This document shows positions 23,633 to 31,713 of a stretch of DNA of 64,000 nucleotides, piece after piece. The notes beneath the pieces are model-generated. The model worked only from the letters and a program-made list of their open reading frames with translations, ran no database searches and was not told the DNA's origin. The stretch is from NCBI RefSeq assembly GCF_035994185.1, contig NZ_CP108538.1, positions 4,193,501-4,257,500 of the forward strand. The letters run 5' to 3'. The stretch comes from Streptomyces sp. NBC_01217. Its GTDB lineage: Bacteria; Actinomycetota; Actinomycetes; Streptomycetales; Streptomycetaceae. The stretch's first letter is position 1; each line of letters begins with the position of its first letter. A program made the position numbers and the translations under genes.

Positions 23633-23715
23633 GACCGCTGCCCCCTGGCCGTGCCGTTGTCGTCGCCGTTCCCGTCCGGGTCCGGCACCTCGCCGAGTTC
23701 GTCGCCGCTCGTGGA
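23629..23715 (-). pseudogene. Possible C-terminal tail of a lost drmA
   Basis: Directly upstream of drmB a frame reads STSGDELGEVPDPDGNGDD and on to a TGA that overlaps the drmB ATG (ATGA), as expected for the last codons of a coupled upstream gene such as drmA. The frame closes at TGA 23716-23718, and no helicase motif is found further up to 24 kb. Too short for identification; may be chance. Confidence 0.25.
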
Positions 23716-24189
23716 TCAGGACCCTGACTCGTTTCTGAGGCCATCTTCCTTCGCGCGGCGCGCTCGGCTTGTGCCGCGGGGCGGGCGAGGGACAGAGCGG
23801 CCCGGCGAAGGGTCGCCTTGAGCTGGTGCGATGCCGCGCGTGCAGCGTGACCGGAATTCGAACATGTGCGCCATAAGGAAAGCCCGCGCCTCCGCCGTCC
23901 GTCGGCATCGATGGTGACCTCTTCGCCCTGACGCTGCGGGCGTCGGCATGACCCACCAGTGCGATGTCGATGGCGGGAGAGGTCGACCAGGCGGCCTCTC
24001 TCCAAGTGGCGCGAGCCCGAATGTCCAATATATTACGTTCTACGGAACATTTATGTAACTCGCGGCAATCCAGACGCTGATGGGGTTGCCGCATACGATC
24101 GCGCGCCACTTGCGCCGGGGCCAGTTCACGGAATCCGATGGCGGCGGAGCCGTACCGCTTGTCACCTGGATCGTCGCCCGAGGGGAACC
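23716..24189. other. Gap before the DyP gene with an AT-rich promoter-like segment
   Basis: About 470 bp without a supported gene. The strand opposite drmB shows no coding bias. Positions 24022-24060 are strikingly AT-rich for this genome and include GTTC-N4-GAAC (24038-24049) flanked by TTAC and GTAA, a plausible promoter/operator for the DyP operon. No clear iron box of the IdeR/DmdR type is seen. Confidence 0.4.
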
Positions 24190-25491
24190 ATGACCGACGA
24201 GACTTCCGTGCCCCTGGAGGAAGAGCGCAGCGAGGGAGGATGCCCGGCAAGTGCGTTTGCCCGGCGGTCGTTTCTTCATGGTGCCGCCGCGGGCATGGCC
24301 GGAGCGGCGGGCGGGGCCGTTCTGGGCAACGGTGAGGCGCTCGCCGCCACGACGTCCGGAATCAAGGCGGAACCGAAATCCCGTACGATTCCCTTTCACG
24401 GTTATCACCAGGCAGGCATCGCCACTGCGCCCCAACAGGACGCGATTTTCGTCTCGTTCGACGTGACCGCTTCCGACCGCGCGGAGCTCACCGACCTGTT
24501 CCGCGCGCTCACCTCGCGTGCGCGCTTCCTCACGGCGGGCGGCAGGCCACCGGAGGTGCCCCAGACGGCAACGCCATCGGACAACGGCATCATGGGGCCC
24601 ACGTTCGTGGCGGATGGCCTCACTCTGACAGTCGCAGTGGGCGCGTCCCTCTTCGACGACCGCTACGGATTGAGCGCACGCAAGCCGGTCCAGCTCGTCA
24701 CGATGACGCCCTTCCGCCATGACGACTTGGACCCCGCGCTGAGCCAGGGTGACCTGCTGATCCAGATCTGCGCTGATCATCGCGACACGACGGTGCACGC
24801 ACTGATCGACATCCTGACCCACACCAAGTCCGCGATGAAGCTGCGCTGGCGCATTGATGGCCAGCGCAATCCGGAGCGTCCCGTCGGTGTCCGGCGTGAC
24901 TGGTTCGGCTTCAAGGACGGAATCTCCAACCCGACCGTCACCGACGACGCCCAGATGAATCAGGTGGTCTGGGTCCAGCCGAAGAGCGCCGAACCGGCCT
25001 GGGCCGCAGGCGGCACGTACCACGTGCTGCGTATCGTGCATTTCTTCATCGAGGCGTGGCAGAAGGTGCCCATTGCCGAACAAGAGCGGATCTTCGGCCG
25101 CCGCAAGGCGAGCGGCGCCCCCATGTACGCCGTGGACGAGAACGCCACGGATCTCCTCGACCCCATTTACACCAACGACCCGCAAGGCCTGATCACCCCG
25201 CTGAACTCGCACATCCGCCTCGCCAATCCCCAGACTCCGCAGACCGCGGCGACCAGCACGATCCTGCGTCGCAGTTACGACTACGACCGGAGCCCCAATC
25301 TGCCGGAACTCGACATGGGGCATGCATTCGTCTGCTTCCAGCAGGAGCTGAACACCTACGTCGCCATGCAGACCCGGTTGGAAGACGAAACACTGGTGCC
25401 GTTCATCAGCCCACGGGGCGGAGGCTACTTCTTCGCACTTCCCGGAGTTCGGGACGAGAAGGACTACTACGCCCGCGGGCTCCTGACCTGA
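24190..25491 (+). CDS. Tat-exported DyP-type haem peroxidase (EfeB-like)
   Basis: 433 aa from ATG 24190 (AGGGGA upstream). Residues ~20-55 are a twin-arginine signal: ARRSFLHGAAAGMAGAAGGAVL followed by EALAATTSG. The mature part carries the DyP signature GFKDGISNP (GXXDG with the catalytic Asp), the distal Arg region and the proximal-histidine region LNSHIRLANPQ. DyP enzymes oxidise dyes or phenols with peroxide, or in EfeUOB assist iron or haem handling. No efeU or efeO is adjacent; a propeller lipoprotein follows 86 bp later and is probably co-transcribed, suggesting an extracytoplasmic pair. Confidence 0.9.
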   Translation: MTDETSVPLEEERSEGGCPASAFARRSFLHGAAAGMAGAAGGAVLGNGEALAATTSGIKAEPKSRTIPFHGYHQAGIATAPQQDAIFVSFDVTASDRAELTDLFRALTSRARFLTAGGRPPEVPQTATPSDNGIMGPTFVADGLTLTVAVGASLFDDRYGLSARKPVQLVTMTPFRHDDLDPALSQGDLLIQICADHRDTTVHALIDILTHTKSAMKLRWRIDGQRNPERPVGVRRDWFGFKDGISNPTVTDDAQMNQVVWVQPKSAEPAWAAGGTYHVLRIVHFFIEAWQKVPIAEQERIFGRRKASGAPMYAVDENATDLLDPIYTNDPQGLITPLNSHIRLANPQTPQTAATSTILRRSYDYDRSPNLPELDMGHAFVCFQQELNTYVAMQTRLEDETLVPFISPRGGGYFFALPGVRDEKDYYARGLLT

Positions 25492-25576
25492 TCCTTCCCT
25501 GCCCCGGACGGCGTCGGCGGGGACGCCGCCCCGCGCGGCCCCGGACCGAACCGTCGCAATGCGCACAGGAGGCGAG

Positions 25577-26623
25577 ATGTTCTCTGCCCTGCGGACCCGA
25601 GCCGGCGGTGGCCGCCGTCGACCCGCCAGGACGCTCCGGCCGGCACTCGCGGCGGGCATCGGGATCCTGTTGATCTCCTGTACGCACGCCACCTCGGTCC
25701 GCAAGGATTCCGCCGTGCCGGTCGCGCCTGTCCTCGCCGGTGCCGGCGGCCGTGTCTACGTCACGAACCAGCAGGACAACACGCTCTCGGTGATCGACGC
25801 CCGTACCTACAAGGTCGTCGCAACCGTGCCGGCCGGTGTGGGCCCCGAAGGCGTCGCGGCCGCCAAGGACGGCAAGCATGTGTACATCGCCAACAGCGGC
25901 TCTGCCCGGGTCTCGGTCCTCGACACCCGGAACAACAAGATCGTCACAACCGTGACGGTCGGGAGGAGCCCCACCGGTGTCGGCCTCAGCCCCGATGGCA
26001 GCGCCCTCTACGTCACCAACGGCGGTTCGAACACCGTCTCGTTGATCGATACCCGAACCAACAAGGTGGCCTCTACCATCCCGGTCGGCAAGTCTCCGGT
26101 CGACGTGGCATTCAGTCCGGACGGTGGTTCGGCCTACGTGGCGAATTCCGGGTCCGGCAACCTGTCAGTCATCAACACCCGCACCCGCCGGGTCGACCGG
26201 AACCTTCCCGCAGGGCTCTCCCCGGTGGGCGTCGCCATCACCCCGGACGGCAGGTCGGCCTACGTCGCCGACGAGACGGCGGCGCACGTCCTCGCCGTCG
26301 GAACCCGTACCGGAGAGGTGTCCACCGTATCCGTCGGCGAGGGCCCCTTTGACGTGGCCATCGGGCCCGACGGCCGGTTCGCCTACTCCGCCGACCTCGG
26401 CCCGGGCAACGTATCCGTCATCAGCACCGACAGCCACCGTGTCTCAGCGACCGTTGCCCTGGGCCCTCCCGGCACCGACCCGTTCAACCTGGAGGTCACC
26501 GACGAGGCGATCTACGTCACGAATCAGGGAGCGGGCACGCTCAAGGTCATCGACCCGGATTCCAACAAGGTCGTCGCGACTGTCACCCTCGGCGCCAGCC
26601 CCTACGGCGTGGCGGTGAGCTGA
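25577..26623 (+). CDS. YVTN beta-propeller lipoprotein
   Basis: 348 aa from ATG 25577 (AGGAGG 4 nt upstream). Basic N-terminus (RTRAGGGRRRPARTLRP), hydrophobic stretch and lipobox LISC with Cys35 as lipidation site. The rest is about seven ~42-residue YVTN/NHL-like repeats of the type VYVTNQQDNTLSVIDARTYKVVATVPAG, giving a seven-bladed propeller on the outer face of the membrane. Such proteins bind ligands or partners and are often next to exported redox enzymes; here the DyP peroxidase is directly upstream. No catalytic residues are evident. Confidence 0.8.
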   Translation: MFSALRTRAGGGRRRPARTLRPALAAGIGILLISCTHATSVRKDSAVPVAPVLAGAGGRVYVTNQQDNTLSVIDARTYKVVATVPAGVGPEGVAAAKDGKHVYIANSGSARVSVLDTRNNKIVTTVTVGRSPTGVGLSPDGSALYVTNGGSNTVSLIDTRTNKVASTIPVGKSPVDVAFSPDGGSAYVANSGSGNLSVINTRTRRVDRNLPAGLSPVGVAITPDGRSAYVADETAAHVLAVGTRTGEVSTVSVGEGPFDVAIGPDGRFAYSADLGPGNVSVISTDSHRVSATVALGPPGTDPFNLEVTDEAIYVTNQGAGTLKVIDPDSNKVVATVTLGASPYGVAVS

Positions 26624-26866
26624 GCCCGCGACGCACCACCCTGACCCCGGAGGAGGCGTGACCCGTCACGAACTCCAGGTCCTCCCGGGGCGGTTCGGCG
26701 AAGTCGAGCGGCAGTCGCAGCCGCGTCCAGCCTCGCTCCGACCTGCATCCGAATATCTGCCTGGAGTAAGCGCACCTGACAGCCGTAGACCGAAATGCAC
26801 CTTTCGTACTCACATGCGAATCTGGGAGTGGCCCATCATCCGAGATCCGCTACAGGAGGCACGATC

Positions 26867-27040
26867 GTGGGCAAGAAGCAGAGTCGGCAGAACCGAGGCG
26901 CCCGCACCGGCGGCCATGAACGCAGCGCTGCTCCGGAGACCAAGGAACAGACGCCGCAGCCAACGGCCGCCCAGAACACGGTGCACTCGATTTCAGAGCA
27001 GGTCTCTCACCGGAAGCAGCGGAGGTTCGGCCACAACTGA
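26867..27040 (+). CDS. Small basic protein of unknown function
   Basis: 57 aa from GTG 26867, with a perfect AGGAGG at 26854-26859 (7 nt spacing), so an earlier ATG at 26795 is unlikely. Sequence GKKQSRQNRGARTGGHERSA ... HRKQRRFGHN is very basic and without hydrophobic core, so probably disordered and nucleic-acid-binding. It is followed within 45 bp by one of the strongest terminators of the window, indicating an independently expressed single gene. I do not recognise a characterised family. Confidence 0.65.
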   Translation: MGKKQSRQNRGARTGGHERSAAPETKEQTPQPTAAQNTVHSISEQVSHRKQRRFGHN

Positions 27041-27055
27041 CCTTCGTGGATCACA

Positions 27056-27336
27056 CGCGTAGATCTCTCTTGTAGATCCACGACAACCGCCCTCTGTGGT
27101 GGCACCCGACACCGGGTGCCACCACAGAGGGCGGTTTTGTGTCCGGACACTTCCCCCGCGGATCCGACTCACACGACCACCGTTGGTGACTCTGCGTAGA
27201 TGATCCACCACCCCATGCACCATGTGCCGTGCGTGAACTGCGCACCCGAAAACTTGCCTGACGCCAAGTCAGGTCCGGGGTGGAGGCTTCGACTTCACGC
27301 GCAGATCCGGGCCTCCGAGAGGTTTATCTACGCGCG
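27056..27336. repeat. Recurring CGYAGATC-type motif around the terminator
   Basis: CGCGTAGATC (27056-27065), TGTAGATCCA (27071-27080), TGCGTAGATGATCCAC (from 27193), CGCGCAGATCC (about 27298-27307) and, inverted, TATCTACGCGCG (27325-27336) lie in a 280-bp stretch with no gene. CGTGGATC near 27045 and GATCCACG at 27075-27082 form an inverted pair. It may be a binding array or the shell of a small RNA upstream of the lipase gene. Confidence 0.4.
27085..27138 (+). terminator. Very strong intrinsic terminator
   Basis: Perfect 23-bp arms (27085-27107 and 27114-27136), starting AACCGCCCTC and closing GAGGGCGGTT, with a 6-nt loop and the T-run at 27135-27138. Unusually long and perfect for Streptomyces; it ends the 57-aa gene. 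Confidence 0.9.
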
Positions 27337-27476
27337 GAGCTAAGGCGACCGAACGATCATTCGGGCATATCAGACCAGTTCTTGTGCAGCTATTACCGGC
27401 GAGTACCCGCAGCTGCTAGAAACGTGGCGCTCAATCACCCCTAGCCACCCCCCACCCCCTCGGAGGGCTGACAGTC

Positions 27477-28271
27477 ATGTCAGTACGGAGATTCTGGGCG
27501 TCCGCTTCCACCCTTGTCCTCGCCGCAGTGGCCGCCCTGGGCATCGCCCAGCCGGCCTCGGCGGCCACCGGCGGGTACGTCGCACTCGGTGACTCGTACT
27601 CGTCCGGTGTAGGAGCAGGAAGTTACATCTCGGACAGCGGCGACTGCCGCCGCAGCACCAAGGCCTACCCCTACCTCTGGGCGGCAGCCAACTCGCCTTC
27701 GTCCTTCGCCTTCGTCGCCTGCTCGGGCGCCACGACGGGTTCGGTGGCGGGCAGCCAGCTGGGCGCGCTGAGCTCGTCCACCGGTCTGGTCAGCGTCACG
27801 GCGGGCGGCAATGACGTCGGCTTCGCCGATGTCATGCAGGACTGCGTGCTCTACAGCGAGGCCACCTGCCTGAGCAGCGTGAGTTCGGCCGTCTCGCAGA
27901 TGCAGAACTCGCTTCCCTCCAGCCTGAGTTCGCTCTACGGCTCCATCCGGTCGCGGGCCCCTCAGGCGCGTGTCGTGGTGCTGGGCTACCCGCGCTTCTA
28001 CCAGCTCAGCGGCAGCTGCATCGCCGGGCTCTCGGAGAACGAGCGGGCCGCCATCAACAACGCGTCCAACGTCCTGAACAGTGTCATCGCCAAGCAGGCG
28101 GCCAACTCCGGGTTCGCGTTCTCCAGCGTGGTGGACGAGTTCACCGGGCATGAGCTGTGCTCCGGTGACGCATGGCTCAACAGCGTGACGATCCCGGTCT
28201 ACAACTCGTACCACCCCAAGGCCGCCGGACAGTCGGGCGGCTATCTTCCGGCCTTCCGCTCGGCCGCGTAG
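27477..28271 (+). CDS. Secreted SGNH/GDSL lipase-esterase
   Basis: 264 aa. Sec signal peptide (RRFWASASTLVLAAVAALGIA, cleavage after QPASA-A around residue 29-30). Block I GDSYSSG holds Ser40, the nucleophile; block III is GGNDVGF; block V SYHPKAAGQ near the C-terminus holds the catalytic Asp/His pair partner. Six cysteines suggest three disulfides, as in the well-known secreted Streptomyces esterase family (SCO7513/SCO1725-like). Hydrolyses extracellular ester lipids. GGAGGG precedes the ATG. A convergent hairpin terminator follows. Confidence 0.9.
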   Translation: MSVRRFWASASTLVLAAVAALGIAQPASAATGGYVALGDSYSSGVGAGSYISDSGDCRRSTKAYPYLWAAANSPSSFAFVACSGATTGSVAGSQLGALSSSTGLVSVTAGGNDVGFADVMQDCVLYSEATCLSSVSSAVSQMQNSLPSSLSSLYGSIRSRAPQARVVVLGYPRFYQLSGSCIAGLSENERAAINNASNVLNSVIAKQAANSGFAFSSVVDEFTGHELCSGDAWLNSVTIPVYNSYHPKAAGQSGGYLPAFRSAA

Positions 28272-28297
28272 GACGCGGACGAGGGAGGTACAGGAGC

Positions 28298-28343
28298 AAG
28301 TGCGGCGGGCCCCCGGAGGCACTTCCGGCCGCCCGCCGCACTT
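28298..28343. terminator. Bidirectional hairpin terminator
   Basis: Perfect 13-bp arms AAGTGCGGCGGGC (28298-28310) and GCCCGCCGCACTT (28331-28343), with a smaller CCGGA/TCCGG hairpin in the loop, between the lipase and the convergent SnoaL-like gene. Confidence 0.8.
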
Positions 28344-28360
28344 CTCCGTTGCCTCCCCCC

Positions 28361-28750
28361 TCAGTACCGCTCCACGAGATGCTCCCGGCCCGCCGGGGGC
28401 TCGTAGGGCTCGGGCCAGAAGTCGGTGATCTCGCTGATCCGCCCCTGCGCGTCGAACGTGAAGAAGTGAATGGCGTGCAGCTCCTGCGGGCCGACCGAGA
28501 AGAGCGTCCGGACAGCCACCTGCTGCCCCTCCTGGTCGGCCACGACCCGTTCGACACGGACGTGCCAGTCCCCCGGGTACTCCCGGTTGAACTGTATGTA
28601 CCGCTCCTTGCCGCGGATGCGTTCGCGCGTCTGCGGCAGGTCGTACAGCACCTCGTCGGCGAGCGTCGTGGCGAAGGTGTCCCAGTCGCGGTCGTCGGCC
28701 GCGGTCCAGTACGTCTCCGCCGCGGCGCGCAGATCAGCAGTCGTGGTCAT
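28361..28750 (-). CDS. SnoaL-like / NTF2-fold protein
   Basis: 129 aa. Typical small alpha+beta-barrel: helix LRAAAETYWTAADDRDWDTFATTL, then LADEVLYDLPQTRERIRGKERYIQFNREYPGDW and strands VAVRTLFSVG, ELHAIHFFTFDAQGRISEITDFWPEP. The fold binds hydrophobic small molecules as polyketide cyclase, isomerase or carrier; there is no polyketide context, so the function is unassigned. The ATG at 28750 coincides with the expected transcription start of the motif at 28757-28779, so the mRNA may be leaderless and damage-inducible. Confidence 0.75.
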   Translation of the reverse strand: MTTTADLRAAAETYWTAADDRDWDTFATTLADEVLYDLPQTRERIRGKERYIQFNREYPGDWHVRVERVVADQEGQQVAVRTLFSVGPQELHAIHFFTFDAQGRISEITDFWPEPYEPPAGREHLVERY

Positions 28751-28756
28751 GGGTCG

Positions 28757-28779
28757 AGTGTGAACCCCACCACTGACAA
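28757..28779 (-). promoter_or_regulatory. PafBC-like promoter of the SnoaL-like gene
   Basis: On the minus strand TTGTCAGTG (28771-28779), 8 nt, then CACACT (28757-28762). This matches the actinobacterial DNA-damage motif TTGTCRGTG-N8-TAnnnT except for the first -10 base. The predicted start falls on the ATG. The 14-mer CCCGTTGTCAGTGG is identical to that before the sliding-clamp paralogue. Confidence 0.55.
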
Positions 28780-28816
28780 CGGGCCTTGAGCGCCGGACTT
28801 CGCATTCCGCATCCGG

Positions 28817-29671
28817 TCAGGAGCCGGCCGGCCGGGATGCCTTGATCGAGTACATCAGCGGGATGCGCGGCCGGTCTACGGGGAAGCGGTAGAGGCCGTC
28901 GCCCTGCCGCTCCAGCGCGGTGAAGCGGGCGAAGAGCGAGACGTCGTGCTCGTGCAGGAACTCGATCCGCAGCCCGGCGGCGGCCAGCGCCGACACCACG
29001 TCGCCGATCGGGTGCTGCCATTCGACGCTGCGGTTGTGGACGGTCGGTGCGTCGAAGTCCGCGTACGTGCCCGGCGTCTCGTCCACCCATGCGTCGCGGC
29101 TGAAGTAGTCGTGCTCGACCGTCGTGCCGGTCGAGTCGTCGAGGCAGTCCGTGAGCGGATGGAACTCCGCGAGATAGAGGAAGCCGCCGGGCGCCACGAG
29201 CGATGCGGCGGTCTCGGCCCAGCGCCGGATGTCGGGCAGCCAGTTCAGCGCGCCGACGCCGGTGTAGACGATGTCGTACGACGGGTCCGGGACGGCCTCC
29301 GCGGCGTCATGGACATCGGCGGCGACGAACGCCGCCCGGTCCTGGCCGAACCCCAGCTCACGGGCCAGGCCGCGCGCGGTCTCGACGGCCGGTTCGGAGA
29401 AGTCCAGACCGACGGCGCGCGCGGCGCCGTGCCGGGCCCAGGAGAGGGTGTCGAGCCCGATGTGGCACTGCAGGTGCAGCAGCGACCTGCCCGTGACATC
29501 ACCGACCTCGGCGAGCTCGAACGGGCGCAGGGCGTCCTTGCCGGCGCGGAAGGAATCCAGGTCGTAGAAGTCGCTCACGGCATGGATGGGGACGCGCTCG
29601 TCCCAGCGCGCGCGGTTGGCCTCGTGCCAGTCGGCAGGGGTCGGTGCATAGATGTCCGGGAGGTTATCCAC
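28817..29671 (-). CDS. Class I SAM-dependent methyltransferase
   Basis: 284 aa, GTG start. Rossmann-fold methyltransferase: motif I is the variant SLLHLQCHIGLDTLSWARHG (about 63-82), followed by AVGLDFSEPAVETARGLA (acidic residue binding the AdoMet ribose), AAFVAADVHDA, and DIVYTGVGALNWLPD (motif IV). The C-terminal third (HEHDVSLFARF, DRPRIPLMYSIKA) is strand-rich. LQCHIGLDT in place of GxGxG is common in a widespread actinobacterial subgroup of unknown substrate. Divergent from the S9 peptidase with a 53-bp gap. Confidence 0.8.
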   Translation of the reverse strand: MDNLPDIYAPTPADWHEANRARWDERVPIHAVSDFYDLDSFRAGKDALRPFELAEVGDVTGRSLLHLQCHIGLDTLSWARHGAARAVGLDFSEPAVETARGLARELGFGQDRAAFVAADVHDAAEAVPDPSYDIVYTGVGALNWLPDIRRWAETAASLVAPGGFLYLAEFHPLTDCLDDSTGTTVEHDYFSRDAWVDETPGTYADFDAPTVHNRSVEWQHPIGDVVSALAAAGLRIEFLHEHDVSLFARFTALERQGDGLYRFPVDRPRIPLMYSIKASRPAGS

Positions 29672-29724
29672 AGGCTGCGGACGATGCGAACGGATTGTCG
29701 GCGTTCCGGCGCAGAATGGGGGAC

Positions 29725-31614
29725 ATGACTGAGATCACTGGCTCGACGGCCCCCGGCACACCGGCGACCGCCTCCGCTCCCGCGACCGCTCCCGCACCGG
29801 CGACCGCCTCCGTCCCGGAGTGGGAGCAGCGTTTCCGGGCGCCACGGGTGTCCTTGCCCGACTGGGCGGAGGACGCGCCGGACCGCGCGCTGTTCGTCTC
29901 CAATGCCACGGGGACGTACGAGCTGTACGCATGGGACCGTGCCACCGGCGAGCAGCGCCAGGTGACCGACCGGCCGAACGGCACGACGGACGGCGTGCTG
30001 ACACCGGACGGCGAGTCGATCTGGTGGTTCAGCGACACCGATGGTGACGAGTTCGGGGTGTGGATGCGTCAGCCGTTCCACGGCGGCGGGGGCGCGGAGC
30101 CGGTGGACGAGCCGGCGGCCCCCGGTCTCGGTGCCTCGTACCCGGCCGGGCTCGCGATCGGGCGGGACGGGACGGCGGTGATCGGCCGCTCGACCGACGA
30201 GGACGGGACGACGATCCATGTCGTACGGCCCGGGGCGGCTCCCGTCGAGATCTACCGCCACCGCGAGTCGGCGGGCGTCGGTGACCTGTCGTACGACGGG
30301 TCGCTGATCGCGCTGGAGCACACCGAGCACGGCGATGCGATGCACTCCGCGGTGCGCGTGGTGCGGCCCGACGGGTCGACGGTCGCCGAACTGGACGACA
30401 CCGAGGGCGGTACGAAGGAGCTGGGCCTGTCCGTGCTGGGCTTCGCCCCCGTCGCCGGGGACACGAGGCTGCTGGTCGGGCATCAGCGGCGGGGCCGCTG
30501 GGAGCCGATGATCTGGGATCCGACGACGGGCGAGGAGACGGACCTCGCGCTCGACCTGCCCGGCGATGTGAGCGCCGAATGGTATCCGGACGCCTCCGCT
30601 CTGCTGGTCGTGCACGGCTTCGAGGCCCGCAGCGACCTGTGGCGGTACGAGCCGGGTGCGGGCGGCGCTCCTGTCCGGGTGGAGACCCCCGCGGGTTCGG
30701 TGTCCGGTGCCACGGCCCGGCCGGACGGCACGGTGGAGTACCTGTGGTCGTCGGCCGCGCAGCCGCCCGTCATCCGGTCCACCTCGGGTGCGGTGGTGCT
30801 CGATCCGCCGGGCATGAAGGCTCCGGCGTCCGTGCCGGTGGAGGACGTGTGGGTGGACGGGCCCGGGGGCCGCGTCCACGCCCTCGTCCAGCGGCCCGCC
30901 GCCTCGGCCGAGGGCCCGTTTCCCACGGTCTTCGAGATCCACGGCGGGCCCACGTGGCACGACAGCGACGCCTTCGCTTCCGGCCCCGCCGCGTGGGTGG
31001 ACCACGGTTACGCGGTCGTCCGGGTCAACTACCGCGGCTCCACCGGATACGGCCGCGCCTGGACGGACGCGCTGAAGCACCGGGTCGGCCTGATCGAGCT
31101 GGAGGACATCGCCGCGGTGCGGGAGTGGGCGGTGAAGTCCGGGCTCGCGGACCCGGCGAAGCTGGTCCTGGCCGGTGGCTCCTGGGGCGGCTATCTGACC
31201 CTGCTCGGCCTCGGTACGCAGCCGGACGACTGGGCCGTGGGCCTGGCGGCGGTCCCGGTCGCCGACTACGTCACGGCGTATCACGACGAGATGGAGGACC
31301 TGAAGGCAATGGACCGCACGCTGCTGGGCGGCACGCCGGAAGAGGTCCCCGAGCGCTTCGAGGCCTCGTCCCCGCTGACGTACGTGGACGCCGTGCGGGC
31401 GCCGGTCTACATCTCGGCGGGCGTCAACGACCCGCGCTGCCCGATCCGCCAGGTCGAGAACTATGTGGACCGGCTGAGCGGCCGTGCCGCGGTGCACGAG
31501 GTGTACCGGTACGACGCGGGACACGGTTCGCTCGTCGTGGAGGAGCGGATCAAGCAGTTCCGGCTGGAACTCGACTTCGCCCGGCGCCACCTGACCGGCA
31601 ACCCCGGCCAGTAG
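29725..31614 (+). CDS. S9-family prolyl oligopeptidase-like peptidase
   Basis: 629 aa from ATG 29725 (ATG 29716 also in frame, no ribosome-binding site for either). N-terminal ~30 residues are an Ala/Pro/Thr low-complexity arm, then a beta-propeller (~35-370) and an alpha/beta-hydrolase domain with EIHGGPTWHD, GSWGGYLTLLGLG (nucleophile Ser in GGSWGG), the Asp near AGVNDPRCPI and the His in YDAGHGS. No signal peptide, so a cytoplasmic peptidase that cuts short peptides; acyl-aminoacyl peptidase is the closest alternative. TTGTCGGCG-N8-CAGAAT just upstream would give a leaderless transcript at this ATG. Confidence 0.85.
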   Translation: MTEITGSTAPGTPATASAPATAPAPATASVPEWEQRFRAPRVSLPDWAEDAPDRALFVSNATGTYELYAWDRATGEQRQVTDRPNGTTDGVLTPDGESIWWFSDTDGDEFGVWMRQPFHGGGGAEPVDEPAAPGLGASYPAGLAIGRDGTAVIGRSTDEDGTTIHVVRPGAAPVEIYRHRESAGVGDLSYDGSLIALEHTEHGDAMHSAVRVVRPDGSTVAELDDTEGGTKELGLSVLGFAPVAGDTRLLVGHQRRGRWEPMIWDPTTGEETDLALDLPGDVSAEWYPDASALLVVHGFEARSDLWRYEPGAGGAPVRVETPAGSVSGATARPDGTVEYLWSSAAQPPVIRSTSGAVVLDPPGMKAPASVPVEDVWVDGPGGRVHALVQRPAASAEGPFPTVFEIHGGPTWHDSDAFASGPAAWVDHGYAVVRVNYRGSTGYGRAWTDALKHRVGLIELEDIAAVREWAVKSGLADPAKLVLAGGSWGGYLTLLGLGTQPDDWAVGLAAVPVADYVTAYHDEMEDLKAMDRTLLGGTPEEVPERFEASSPLTYVDAVRAPVYISAGVNDPRCPIRQVENYVDRLSGRAAVHEVYRYDAGHGSLVVEERIKQFRLELDFARRHLTGNPGQ

Positions 31615-31671
31615 CCGCATCGGTACCCGGAACGCCGCTACAGAACTCTGCTCCGACGCCTCACTCCGGCC

Positions 31672-31697
31672 CCCCGCTCCGGGTGGCCGGAGCGGGG
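31672..31697. terminator. Hairpin after the S9 peptidase gene
   Basis: Arms CCCCGCTCCGG (31672-31682) and CCGGAGCGGGG (31687-31697), 4-nt loop, ending only 16 bp before the SURF1 GTG; it may also affect SURF1 translation or hold its promoter. Confidence 0.6.
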
Positions 31698-31713
31698 ACC
31701 GTACCTTGGAGGG

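Noticed and set aside
24030..24060. Iron box before the DyP peroxidase gene
   Set aside because: AT-rich with GTTC-N4-GAAC, but does not match the known actinobacterial iron-repressor palindrome.
26583..26813. Minus-strand frame of 76 codons after the propeller gene
   Set aside because: Arg-rich, no start signal, overlaps the end of the propeller gene; a CGTGAC-CC-GTCACG hairpin (26657-26670) is the only structure there.
27429..27476. Possible promoter of the lipase gene
   Set aside because: GC-poor pieces are present but no convincing -35/-10 pair with correct spacing was found.
29695..29717. TTGTCGGCG-N8-CAGAAT before the S9 peptidase as a third damage promoter
   Set aside because: Two differences from the motif; kept only as a hint for a leaderless start.
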